Assembly: GCA_004359425.1 (NCBI GenBank)
Contig: PTEU01000001.1
Coordinates: forward strand, 1,544,502 to 1,608,501
Length of the DNA: 64,000 nucleotides
Direction of reading: 5' to 3'
From: Ideonella sp. MAG2
Lineage (GTDB): Bacteria; Pseudomonadota; Gammaproteobacteria; Burkholderiales; Burkholderiaceae_C
Under the pieces are notes generated by a model. The model ran no database searches. It saw only the letters and a list, made by a program, of their open reading frames with translations, and was not told the DNA's origin. A program made the translations under genes and the position numbers. Within the stretch, counting starts at the first letter, position 1, and each line of letters opens with the position of its first letter. Below are positions 1 through 8,039 of the stretch, piece after piece.

Positions 1-1419
1 AGCACCTATGCACGTTTTGGCTTTGAGGACATGCCCAGCCCGATCTTGGGCGAGGGCTCGCAAATAGGGGCTGGCTTTGAAGGTGGCGTGACGGATTCCT
101 TGCTGGCCTCTCTGGATGAGGCGGGGCAAGGCAGCCAGCCCGACACCACAGATGACAAGCCCATTGAGCAAGCCGACAACACCTTGGTGCGCTTGATCAA
201 CACCATGATTGTTGACGCCCACACCCAAGGGGTGTCGGACATCCATATCGAGGCCGTGCAGGGCAAGGAGAAGGTGCGCATTCGCTTCCGGCGCGACGGC
301 ATGCTCAAGCCCTATGTCGAACTGCCGCACACCTATCGCAACGCTTTGATCGCACGCATCAAGATCATGTGCGATCTGGACATCTCCGAGCGACGCCGCC
401 CGCAAGACGGCAAGATCAACTTTGCGCGATTTGTGCCGGGCTGCCCCATCGAGCTGCGGGTCGCCACCATTCCAACCGCCAATGGTTTGGAAGATGCTGT
501 GCTGCGTATCCTGGCCTCGGCCAAACCGATTCCGCTGGAGAAGCTGGGCATGTCCGAGCGCAATCTGCGGGCACTGAAGGCCGCTGTGGAGCGGCCCTAC
601 GGCATGGTCTTGTGTGTGGGGCCCACAGGCTCTGGCAAAACCACCACCCTGCACTCCGCACTCAGCTACATCAATACCCCTGAGCGAAAGATTTGGACGG
701 CCGAAGACCCGGTGGAAATCACCCAGGCAGGATTGCGCCAAGTTCAGGTCAACCCCAAGATAGACTGGACTTTTGCCAAGGCCTTACGCGCCTTTTTGCG
801 CGCCGACCCCGACGTGATCATGGTCGGCGAAATTCGCGACAGCGAAACCGCTGGCATTGCCGTGGAGTCCTCGCTCACCGGTCACTTGGTGCTCTCCACC
901 TTGCACACCAATAGCGCGGCAGAAACCATCACCCGGCTGCTGGACATGGGCATGGACCCCTTTAACTTTGCCGACTCCCTGCTGGCCGTGCTGGCACAGC
1001 GCTTGGTGCGGCGTCAATGCACCAAGTGCTTGACCTCCAAACCCGCGACTTCAGAGCAAGTGGAGGAATGGCTAGACGACTATCTGCACGCCTGGGGTGG
1101 CCATGAACAGGCCCCCACGCGCGACGCAGTCTTGGCCGACTGGCTCAAGCGCTTCGGCTCGAACGGCCAGCTCCAGGCCTTCCACAGCCCAGGCTGCGAA
1201 CACTGCGACCACACCGGGGTGCGCGGGCGCGCGGGTATCCATGAGTTGCTCACCGTCTCGCGCGGCCTGCGCCGCCTGATGCAAACCGGTGCGCGCGCGG
1301 AGGAACTGCACCGCCAAGCCATGATGGAAGGCATGCATACCCTGCGCCAAGACGGCCTGGAGAAAATGCTGCAAGGCATTACCTCCATTGAAGAAGTGCG
1401 TGCCACCAGCAATGTTTAA
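1..1419 (+). CDS. GspE/PilB-type secretion or pilus assembly ATPase, 5' partial
   Basis: The reading frame is already open at the first base of the window, so the N-terminus lies outside it; an internal ATG at 31 is unlikely to be the true start. The protein is a hexameric ATPase of the type II secretion/type IV pilus family, which drives pilin or pseudopilin polymerisation at the inner membrane. Visible are a Walker A loop (GPTGSGKTTT, about codon 206 from base 1), an Asp box and Walker B region (RADPDVIMVGEIRD), a His box (GHLVLSTLHTN) and a C-terminal cysteine pair set (CTKC, then CEHC) that binds zinc in this family. The C-terminus is complete. The frame ends 50 bases before a convergent gene. 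Whether it serves secretion or pili cannot be told without its upstream neighbours. Confidence 0.9.
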   Translation, partial: STYARFGFEDMPSPILGEGSQIGAGFEGGVTDSLLASLDEAGQGSQPDTTDDKPIEQADNTLVRLINTMIVDAHTQGVSDIHIEAVQGKEKVRIRFRRDGMLKPYVELPHTYRNALIARIKIMCDLDISERRRPQDGKINFARFVPGCPIELRVATIPTANGLEDAVLRILASAKPIPLEKLGMSERNLRALKAAVERPYGMVLCVGPTGSGKTTTLHSALSYINTPERKIWTAEDPVEITQAGLRQVQVNPKIDWTFAKALRAFLRADPDVIMVGEIRDSETAGIAVESSLTGHLVLSTLHTNSAAETITRLLDMGMDPFNFADSLLAVLAQRLVRRQCTKCLTSKPATSEQVEEWLDDYLHAWGGHEQAPTRDAVLADWLKRFGSNGQLQAFHSPGCEHCDHTGVRGRAGIHELLTVSRGLRRLMQTGARAEELHRQAMMEGMHTLRQDGLEKMLQGITSIEEVRATSNV

Positions 1420-1470
1420 GGTCTGTTGACACACAGCGCTTGGCCGGCCATGGCCGGCAAATCGGCCCGC

Positions 1471-2325
1471 TCACACTGGCCGCCACTTGACGCGGGATTT
1501 GGCAAACATCTCGGCCAACTTGCCCGAGGATGCCAAGCCGTTCATGGCCGCTTGAAGCGCCTGCGCCAAGTCCTGCGCCTCGGCCTTGACCGCGCAGCCC
1601 ACGGCCCAGCCCTCTTTCATGCGCGGCACAGGCAGCGGCTCGATGGCGTAACGTTCGTCCCCACTGAGCACCGTCTCCAACTCCGAGGCATGGCCTGCTG
1701 CCGCCGCCACTTCACCGCGCTGCAAGGCTTGAGCCGCTTCCACGCCGTCCTTCAGCTTGGTGACCAGTTGCTCCCTGTAAGCGCCGCCGTCCGCACCGAT
1801 CAACAGCCACCCTGCCAAGGTTTGCCCTGGCACCGCAATCTTCTTACCCTTGAATGCCTCCAGCGAATCCATCTGGGGCACGTCTGACAGCCTGCGCGCC
1901 ACCATCACCCGCTCGCGGTAGTAGGGCGCAAAAATCTGGACACGCTTGTTGGCTTCCATCAAAGGCCTGTCCACCGGCACATGCAACATCACATCGGCGG
2001 GGCCAAAGCCCAGGTAATGCCCCTTCCATACGAGGTTGCGCAAATCGTCGTTCATGTTCTCGTCGGCATTGAAGGGCAGTAGCGACAGCTTCAAGCCCAA
2101 GGATTGGGCCAATGCCTCTGCCAAGTCCACCTCAATGCCCCTCCCAGCCACATGAAAAGGCGGCAAGTCGTTGTAGACGGCCACGCTCAAGCGGCCTGAG
2201 GCGCGAAGCTTGTCCAAGGTGGGCGTCGGCCCTGACGCTGTTTGCGCACCCGCAGTGAGCCAGTGCCCACCCAAGCCCAGTGCGGCACTGGCACCCAACA
2301 GGTGGCGACGTTGAATTGGTGACAT
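1471..2325 (-). CDS. Family 3 solute-binding protein of a PQQ alcohol dehydrogenase locus (MoxJ-like)
   Basis: A periplasmic binding protein of about 284 residues. The ATG at 2325 is preferred over a TTG six bases upstream because a GGAG ribosome site lies seven bases before it. The N-terminus has twin arginines (QRRHLLGASAALGLGG) followed by a hydrophobic stretch and an A-x-A-like cleavage region, so export, perhaps by Tat, is likely. The body starts with TLDKLRASGRLSVAVYNDLPPF, typical of family 3 binding proteins. Proteins of this kind sit beside quinoprotein alcohol dehydrogenases (MxaJ-like), where they are thought to aid the dehydrogenase rather than feed a transporter. The cytochrome gene lies 38 bases upstream on the same strand, so the two are probably one transcript. 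No dehydrogenase structural gene is present here. Confidence 0.8.
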   Translation of the reverse strand: MSPIQRRHLLGASAALGLGGHWLTAGAQTASGPTPTLDKLRASGRLSVAVYNDLPPFHVAGRGIEVDLAEALAQSLGLKLSLLPFNADENMNDDLRNLVWKGHYLGFGPADVMLHVPVDRPLMEANKRVQIFAPYYRERVMVARRLSDVPQMDSLEAFKGKKIAVPGQTLAGWLLIGADGGAYREQLVTKLKDGVEAAQALQRGEVAAAAGHASELETVLSGDERYAIEPLPVPRMKEGWAVGCAVKAEAQDLAQALQAAMNGLASSGKLAEMFAKSRVKWRPV

Positions 2326-2363
2326 CAGCAACTCCAGACAAAACGGTGAACGCTAGTTTGACC

Positions 2364-2846
2364 TCAGAGTGGCTTCTCGCGGCGTGTCTCCAAGTAGGCC
2401 TTGATCGACCACATGGCTTCTTGAGACAAGATCCCTTCAAAGGGAGGCATGTACACCGCGCCATTGCGCACGCGGCCACGGCGGGCCGTGGTCAAGAAAT
2501 ACTCGTCGATCTCATTCACACAGGCTTGTTTGCGCTTGGCGTCTTTGAGGGTGGCGCATTCGCCGTCCATCTTGCGCAAATCTGGCGCAATCCCCCCCGA
2601 GATGGCCTCTAGGCCATGGCAACGAGCGCAGTTTTGGTTGTAGGCCGAAGTGCCAATCTTGATGGCCTCCGCATGGCCACGATAGGGGTTCTCAGCGCGC
2701 CAGGTGTCACCCAGTTGCGGCAGGGACTTGGTGTCCACCGCTTGGGGGGTGACATCGCCGTGGGCACTGGCAGCGCCGGCCGCCAAGGCGAGAGCAGCCA
2801 AGCACGTCAGCCGAGCCATGCGGTGAGAGAGGCGAAAAGAGGTCAT
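2364..2846 (-). CDS. pedF: Cytochrome c-550 of PQQ alcohol dehydrogenase system (PedF-like)
   Basis: A small periplasmic c-type cytochrome of 160 residues. A signal peptide covers about residues 1-28 and ends in AAGAASAHG. The haem site is CARCH (C73, C76, H77) and a likely distal ligand is M133 in YMPPF. Two further cysteines (near 97 and 109) are typical of the PedF group. In that group the cytochrome takes electrons from the quinoprotein alcohol dehydrogenase and passes them towards the oxidase. AGGAG lies seven bases before the ATG. The gene is first of the minus-strand pair with the binding protein and is preceded by a near-perfect sigma-54 promoter at 2914-2929, so alcohol-responsive control by the divergent activator gene is likely. 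Confidence 0.85.
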   Translation of the reverse strand: MTSFRLSHRMARLTCLAALALAAGAASAHGDVTPQAVDTKSLPQLGDTWRAENPYRGHAEAIKIGTSAYNQNCARCHGLEAISGGIAPDLRKMDGECATLKDAKRKQACVNEIDEYFLTTARRGRVRNGAVYMPPFEGILSQEAMWSIKAYLETRREKPL

Positions 2847-2913
2847 TGGTATCTCCTGATGCTGGTGTAAACCCGAGGTTTCGAGGAATTCGAACCCTGT
2901 CAGGCATCAAATC

Positions 2914-2929
2914 TGCAAGGGATGTGCCA
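2914..2929 (-). promoter_or_regulatory. Sigma-54 (-24/-12) promoter of the pedF transcript
   Basis: On the minus strand the sequence reads TGGCAC-N5-TTGCA, an exact match to the RpoN consensus, 68 bases upstream of the pedF start codon. It lies in the divergent region between pedF and a sigma-54 activator gene that has an intact GAFTGA loop, which supports function. An imperfect inverted repeat near 2994-3010 could be part of an upstream activator site but is too weak to assign. Confidence 0.85.
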
Positions 2930-3124
2930 GCTTGATCTGAGGGCACCTCAACACGGTTTGAGTCATCGAACCATCGGGGAGAGTCCTAGCCGAGTGTCCC
3001 GCTCTGGCACGCCAGTCAATGCTTGACCGGACCATGACACAGTCGTACTGTTCGGCTGTTCAAATAAAGAGCAATTTGGAGACAAGCCGGTCGCCCCCAT
3101 GGGCCGGTGCCTTGGAGAACTTGA

Positions 3125-5242
3125 ATGGCAGCATTTCTGCCGCCCGGCGCAGCCAGCCCGGGCCAGCGTGGTGGCGCATCGTCCACCAACCGTGGCGTGG
3201 CGCGGTCAGGGCCCTTTGGCCCCTCTCATGCCGAGGCCATTGAGCACTCGCATCAGCGTTGTGCCGCTTTGGGTCTATCGCGGATAGAAAGGCCTGACTT
3301 CTCACCGCTGGGGCGCACCGACTTGACGGTGGCTCGCGAGCGTAATCTGCGCCTCTACAGCCATGCTGCGCCGGTGATGGAGATGCTTTACGAGCAGATC
3401 GTGGACACCGATTCCATGGTGGTGCTCACCGATGCCACGGGCACCATCTTGCACTCCACGGGGGACGATGACTTTCTCGGCCGCGCGGCCAAGGTCGCCC
3501 TGGCACCGGGTGCAAATTGGTCTGAAGCCGCCAAGGGCACCAATGCCGTGGGCACCGCCCTGATGGACGAAGTGCCCACCTTGGTTCATGCGGAAGAACA
3601 CTTCATGCATGCCAACAACTTCCTCACCTGCTCTGCCGCGCCCATCCTCGACCCCCGCGGCAATATCTTGGGTGTGCTCGATGTCTCGGGCGAGCAGCGC
3701 AGCTACCACCAGCACACCATGGCGCTGGTGAAGATGTCGGCGCGCATGATCGAGAACCACTGGCTGACGGATGACTACCGCAATGTCATGCGTCTGCACT
3801 TCCACAGCCGGGTCGAGTTCATCGGCACGCTGATGGAAGGCATTTTGGCGGTCTCACCCGACGGCAAAATCGTTGGTGCCAACCGCGGTGCGCTAGAGCT
3901 ACTGGGGCTGTCTGGCGCAGCACTGCGCATGCATTCTCTGGGTTCGCTGTTTGGCACCGCCATCGGCAACTTGGTGGATCGCTTCCGCTCACCGCTAGCC
4001 GTGCCGCTGCCGGTGGAAATGAGTGATGGCCGACAGTTCCATGTGCTGGCCAAGTTCAACTTCCCGGTGTGGTCGCACTCAGAGACACCCTCTGAAGAGG
4101 CCCGCTCGACATGGCGTCAATCCACCGCCGTAGCGGAAGAAGCCACGCTGCGGGCTGCGCCCCCTCCACCCACCCCACCCGCTGAAGGTGCAAGCAGTGG
4201 TTTGCGCCATTTGCAGACCGGCGACGGCCATATGGACACCGTGGTGGAGAAGGTTCGCCGCGTCTTGAACCGTGACATTCCGGTGCTGATCCTGGGGGAG
4301 ACCGGTACCGGTAAAGAATTGCTGGCCCGCGCCATTCACCAAGATTCAGAGCGCTCGCGCCAGCCCTTTGTGGCGGTCAACTGCGCCTCTATTCCCGAAA
4401 CCCTGATCGAGGCCGAACTCTTTGGCTACGAGGAAGGTGCTTTCACCGGTGCGCGCCGCAAGGGCTCGGTGGGCAAGATCGTGCAGGCCAGTGGCGGCAC
4501 CTTGTTCTTGGATGAGATTGGCGACATGCCGCTGCCGCTGCAAGCGCATTTGCTGCGGGTGCTGCAAGAGCGCCAGGTCACACCGCTGGGCAGCACCAAA
4601 TCAGTGTCGGTCGATGTGAGCATCATTTGCGCCACCCACCGCAATCTGCGCGAGATGATCGCCGCCAAGCAGTTCCGCGAGGACCTGTACTACCGCCTCA
4701 ACGGTTTGGCCGTCAAACTTCCGGCCCTACGCGAGCGCAGCGACCTGATGGTGCTGGCGCGTCGTATTCTGGAGCGTCAAGTCCCGGGCAAGCGCCTGGA
4801 GCTGTCTGACGAGGTGCTGCGGCTCTTCCGCAGCTATGCCTGGCCCGGCAATATTCGGCAACTGTTCAATGTGCTGCGGACGGCGGCCGTCATGGCCTCG
4901 GGCGATGCACTCATCACCCGCCACCATTTGTCTGACGACTTTCTGGACGAGGCCCAACGGGCAAGCCCTGCGCCAACGGCCGCGCCGGACCTCTACCCAA
5001 GCCCAGACACCGTTTCACCCTCACCCCAAGCGCTGGCCAGCTCGGCAGTGCCTGCGGCCGCAGCACCGCTTGCCGCTGAACAGGCCGCCACTGCCGCCCA
5101 AGCGGCTCCCCGCTCCTTGCAAGACATGGAGATAGAGGCCATACGCCAAGCGGTTGATGCCGCAGGCGGCAATATCTCAGAGGCCTCCAAAGCCCTGGGC
5201 ATCAGCCGCAACACCATCTACCGTAAGCTGCGCTGGAAGTAA
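3125..5242 (+). CDS. AcoR-type sigma-54-dependent activator
   Basis: A 705-residue transcriptional activator. After an N-terminal GAF-like sensor region (about residues 90-240; text such as GTNAVGTAL and LTCSAAPILDP is typical of AcoR proteins) and a PAS-like stretch (about 240-330) comes an AAA+ domain. It has Walker A GETGTGKE (about 389-396), the sigma-54 contact loop GAFTGA (438-443) and Walker B GTLFLDEIGD. A proline- and alanine-rich linker leads to a C-terminal Fis-type helix-turn-helix (about 660-705, GNISEASKALGISRNTIYRKL). Such proteins sense small metabolites and open RpoN promoters. Consensus-like -24/-12 sites stand before both flanking PQQ transcripts (2914-2929 and 6336-6351), so it probably controls the whole locus. 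GGAGA precedes the chosen ATG. Confidence 0.9.
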   Translation: MAAFLPPGAASPGQRGGASSTNRGVARSGPFGPSHAEAIEHSHQRCAALGLSRIERPDFSPLGRTDLTVARERNLRLYSHAAPVMEMLYEQIVDTDSMVVLTDATGTILHSTGDDDFLGRAAKVALAPGANWSEAAKGTNAVGTALMDEVPTLVHAEEHFMHANNFLTCSAAPILDPRGNILGVLDVSGEQRSYHQHTMALVKMSARMIENHWLTDDYRNVMRLHFHSRVEFIGTLMEGILAVSPDGKIVGANRGALELLGLSGAALRMHSLGSLFGTAIGNLVDRFRSPLAVPLPVEMSDGRQFHVLAKFNFPVWSHSETPSEEARSTWRQSTAVAEEATLRAAPPPPTPPAEGASSGLRHLQTGDGHMDTVVEKVRRVLNRDIPVLILGETGTGKELLARAIHQDSERSRQPFVAVNCASIPETLIEAELFGYEEGAFTGARRKGSVGKIVQASGGTLFLDEIGDMPLPLQAHLLRVLQERQVTPLGSTKSVSVDVSIICATHRNLREMIAAKQFREDLYYRLNGLAVKLPALRERSDLMVLARRILERQVPGKRLELSDEVLRLFRSYAWPGNIRQLFNVLRTAAVMASGDALITRHHLSDDFLDEAQRASPAPTAAPDLYPSPDTVSPSPQALASSAVPAAAAPLAAEQAATAAQAAPRSLQDMEIEAIRQAVDAAGGNISEASKALGISRNTIYRKLRWK

Positions 5243-5244
5243 CG

Positions 5245-6213
5245 CTACTCATCCTCGGCCTGTCGCCAGGCTCGCTGCCAGTTCAGCGCATGGCGTGGGT
5301 GCTGCGCCCATGCGTCTGGCAGGCCCGGCCAGCGCGCCGCTGGGTCTGTCTCCAAACCGCCGGCCGCTTGGCGCGCGCGAACCGCTCCAGCCAATGCGGC
5401 CAAGTAGTCCCTGGTTTGAGCCAGCAGGGCCGGGCCCTGGGCAGGCCCTTGCTCAGGCAGCCAGGTCACAGCGCTGCCATCGTGACGGGCCAGTTCGCCC
5501 AATTGTTCTAAGCTGGCCAGCAAGGTGGCGAGCGTTGCATCGCGCAAATCGGGCGGGCCATCTGACCACAGCAAACCCGGGGCCGACCAGAGGGGCTGGC
5601 GCTTCAACCGCCACACCAAAACAGGCTGGGTTGGCGTGCGCTTGAGCCGCCACCAGACCCAAGGCCCCAACGCCCCCTGATCGCCGGCCACCAAACCACC
5701 CGCCAGTCCCGCCGCGCCCGGCACGGTGACCACGGTATCGGCCCCCAAGTCTTGGGCAGCATCTCCCATGCGGGCCTTCAGCCGCTCCTCGCAATGCGCG
5801 CACTGCTGCTGCATGGCCACCGCCACGGCCTCGTGGGCCCACAGCGCAGCCTGCGGCCAAGCGCGGTTGCCCAGCACCAGCTCTGGTCTGGCCCAGGGGT
5901 TGACCACATCGCTCACCTGCCAAGCCGTTTGCTGCACCAACGCGCAGTCCATGGCCCGCCCTAGTGTGGGCGACGGCCCGCTGCCCAAGAGCCAAACGCG
6001 GCCATCGGCGGGCACTTGAACCGCGAGCACGCCAGAGACGCGCCCCCGGTTCGCGGCCGTGGCATCTCCTGCCTCGCCGGGCAGCCACATCACCTCAGGG
6101 GCCAGGCGCTGCCAAACCACGGGCAGCGCGGGGCAGGAAGACGCCGCCCACCCTGGCCCGCCTGCGGCCAAGGCCAGCAGCAGGCTCACCCCACCGCGCC
6201 ACTGTGTCAACAT
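5245..6213 (-). CDS. Exported protein resembling the quinoprotein relay zinc metallohydrolase group
   Basis: The ATG at 6213 is chosen because GAGGAG lies just upstream and a signal peptide (MLTQWRGGVSLLLALAAGG, cleaved near GWAASS) follows; a longer frame upstream has no such signal. The mature part has the layout I associate with SoxH-related metallohydrolases found beside PQQ alcohol dehydrogenases: VWQRLAPEVMWLPGEAGD at the start, then RPELVLGN, a QQQCAHCEERL segment and a WWRLKR segment. The canonical HxHxDH metal motif of the beta-lactamase fold is not evident, so catalytic activity is doubtful. It converges on the activator gene with only a few bases between stops and is divergent from the ABC operon. 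The assignment rests on remembered family features and context. Confidence 0.6.
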   Translation of the reverse strand: MLTQWRGGVSLLLALAAGGPGWAASSCPALPVVWQRLAPEVMWLPGEAGDATAANRGRVSGVLAVQVPADGRVWLLGSGPSPTLGRAMDCALVQQTAWQVSDVVNPWARPELVLGNRAWPQAALWAHEAVAVAMQQQCAHCEERLKARMGDAAQDLGADTVVTVPGAAGLAGGLVAGDQGALGPWVWWRLKRTPTQPVLVWRLKRQPLWSAPGLLWSDGPPDLRDATLATLLASLEQLGELARHDGSAVTWLPEQGPAQGPALLAQTRDYLAALAGAVRARQAAGGLETDPAARWPGLPDAWAQHPRHALNWQRAWRQAEDE

Positions 6214-6335
6214 CGAACACTCCTCACCGCACGCCGCAGGCGCGCTGTCACACCGCCTCCAAGCAGCCCCGCGTTTCTGAGGGACGACCCGAGGTCTCGG
6301 CGGCCATTTTGGCCCCACAAGCCCGCCTTGCCCGG

Positions 6336-6351
6336 CGGCACAAGAATTGCA
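6336..6351 (+). promoter_or_regulatory. Sigma-54 (-24/-12) promoter of the PQQ accessory operon
   Basis: The plus strand reads CGGCAC-N5-TTGCA, one base from the RpoN consensus TGGCAC-N5-TTGCA with the correct GG-to-GC spacing. It lies about 100 bases before the first start codon of the ten-gene plus-strand operon and mirrors the promoter found before pedF. The pairing with an adjacent sigma-54 activator makes a chance match unlikely. Confidence 0.75.
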
Positions 6352-6452
6352 CTGGGTGTCAGCAACCGCTCACATCGAGCCGCCTTACCTCCAACTGTCT
6401 GAGCCATGCCCACCCACGCATACCTCGTGCCAGCGCCAGGACGCCGCCCTCT

Positions 6453-7295
6453 ATGAAGGCCGTGATTCTGCAAGGGTCAAGCGCTGCGCCGCCACCGCCG
6501 GTGGCGCTGGCGTATGCCACGCGCGCGTCCCCTCACACGACCCTGCCCACCAGCCAGCGCCCCCGCGACACCGCCCCCACCAGCCGCCACGGCGTGGTGG
6601 CTTTGTCTGACACCGGGGCGCAGTGGGCCTTGGTCAATATGGCCGCCAACGTGGCCGACCGCTTGCAGGCCGACGCCGCAGCCCACAACCACATTGGCTG
6701 GTGCGACGCCCAGCACCGCGCCATTGTGTTGACCGACGCGCAGGTGGACCATGTCGCGGGCCTGCTCTCGCTGCGCGACGGCAGCCCCATCGACCTCTAC
6801 GCCACACCCGCTGTGTTTGAGGCCCTGAGCCGCAGCCTGCCCGTGCTCCCCGTGCTCCAGCATTACTGCGGTGTGCATTGGCACATCATCCCCGTGGCGG
6901 GGGAAACCCAATGTGCCAACTTCCGTATTGAGCAACTGCCTCACCTGGAGTTCACCGCCTTGGCCACCCAGGGCCCGACCCCGCCCTATCTGGCAGAGCA
7001 CGAGACCCAATCAGCCGCCGGTCACAGCATTGCCATTGCGGTGCGAGACCGCGACAGCGGCCAGCGCCTGTTCTGTGCCCCCGGTGCGGTGGCCTTGGGC
7101 TATACCGAACTGGATTGGATGCGCAGCGCCGACTGCGTGCTGATCGACGGCCTGACCACCTGGCCTGCTGACGAGGCCCAAGACGATTGGCTGGCGCGCC
7201 GCAAAGTGCTGCTGGGAGTGGCGCAACGCGCGCAAGGCGGGGCTTGCCCCGATGGCTTTGAGTGCGCCAGTGATGGCATGGTGATCGACCTCTGA
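6453..7295 (+). CDS. PqqB-like metallo-beta-lactamase-fold protein, divergent
   Basis: A 280-residue protein starting MKAVILQGSSA. The frame stays open far upstream, but similarity begins here. The central part matches PqqB well: HGVVALSDTGAQWALVNMA, VLTDAQVDHVAGLLSLRDG and LYATPAVFEAL correspond to the PqqB core, and the C-terminus ends ASDGMVIDL like the PqqB tail. PqqB takes part in pyrroloquinoline quinone biosynthesis. The glycine-rich start and cysteine cluster usual in PqqB (GGGFPQWNCNC region) are missing and replaced by a proline-rich stretch. A standard PqqB role is therefore uncertain; a specialised oxidoreductase or hydrolase of the locus is possible. It is the first gene of the operon behind a sigma-54 promoter and lies nine bases before the ABC ATPase. 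Confidence 0.7.
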   Translation: MKAVILQGSSAAPPPPVALAYATRASPHTTLPTSQRPRDTAPTSRHGVVALSDTGAQWALVNMAANVADRLQADAAAHNHIGWCDAQHRAIVLTDAQVDHVAGLLSLRDGSPIDLYATPAVFEALSRSLPVLPVLQHYCGVHWHIIPVAGETQCANFRIEQLPHLEFTALATQGPTPPYLAEHETQSAAGHSIAIAVRDRDSGQRLFCAPGAVALGYTELDWMRSADCVLIDGLTTWPADEAQDDWLARRKVLLGVAQRAQGGACPDGFECASDGMVIDL

Positions 7296-7304
7296 TCCAT
7301 AGAC

Positions 7305-8018
7305 ATGCTCCAGATCACCGCCCTCACCAAACGTTATGGCTCCCGCACGGCACTGCAAGATCTCAGCTTGCGCTTGCCTGCGGGCCAGTTCACCGCCCTG
7401 CTCGGCCCCAACGGCGCGGGCAAGTCCACGCTGTTCCAGGTGCTGACGGGCTTGTTCGTGGCCGATGCCGGTGAGGCGGTGGTGGCGGGCCATTCTTTGC
7501 GCACCGAGGCGGTCAAGGCCCTCAAGCACATGGGCGTGGTGTTTCAGCAGATGTCGCTGGACCTGGACCTCAGCGTGCGGCGCAACCTGCAGTTCCACGC
7601 GGACCTGCATGGCCTGCCCCGCAAAGTGGCGCAGCAGCGCATCCAAGAGGGCTGTGAGGCCCTGGGCACAGGCGCCGACCTCGACCGCCCAGTGCGCGAA
7701 CTCTCCGGCGGCAACCGCCGCAAGGTGGAGTTGGTGCGCGCCTTGTTGCACCGCCCGGCCGTGCTGCTGATGGACGAGCCCACGGTAGGGCTGGACCCGA
7801 AATCCCGGCGCGACCTGCTGGCCGCCGTGAAGGCCGACGTGGCCGCGCGCCAAACCACCGTGCTGTGGGCCACCCACTTGGTCGAAGAGGCGGAAGCCGC
7901 TGACCGCGTGGTGGTGCTGCACAAAGGCCAACTGCTGGCCGATGGGCGCCCTGACGAGGTTCGAGACAGCCTGGGCGGAAGCAGCCTGGAAGCCGCCTTC
8001 ATCCAAGCTACGCAATAG
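7305..8018 (+). CDS. ABC transporter ATPase of PQQ alcohol dehydrogenase system
   Basis: A 237-residue single ABC domain protein: Walker A GPNGAGKST (residues 34-42), Q loop VFQQMSLD, signature LSGGNRRKVELVRALLHRP, Walker B LLMDEPTVGLDP and switch His in WATHLVEE. The sequence fits the ATPase subfamily encoded beside PQQ-dependent alcohol dehydrogenases. Its partners are the ABC-2 type permease at 10156-10977 and probably the binding protein at 9011-10159. The substrate is unknown; export of a toxic intermediate or handling of a cofactor has been suggested from context for such systems. It follows the PqqB-like gene directly and is 21 bases before the beta-propeller gene, so it is part of the same transcript. 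Confidence 0.9.
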   Translation: MLQITALTKRYGSRTALQDLSLRLPAGQFTALLGPNGAGKSTLFQVLTGLFVADAGEAVVAGHSLRTEAVKALKHMGVVFQQMSLDLDLSVRRNLQFHADLHGLPRKVAQQRIQEGCEALGTGADLDRPVRELSGGNRRKVELVRALLHRPAVLLMDEPTVGLDPKSRRDLLAAVKADVAARQTTVLWATHLVEEAEAADRVVVLHKGQLLADGRPDEVRDSLGGSSLEAAFIQATQ

Positions 8019-8039
8019 GTGCACACCTAGGAGACCCCG

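Noticed and set aside
2994..3010. Activator binding site (imperfect inverted repeat GTGTCC-n-TGGCAC)
   Set aside because: Only four of six arm positions pair and no copy was found near the second sigma-54 promoter, so it was not listed as a feature.
5964..6452. N-terminal extension of the PqqB-like frame
   Set aside because: The open frame continues upstream but is antisense to the metallohydrolase-like gene and crosses the sigma-54 promoter; similarity starts only at 6453.
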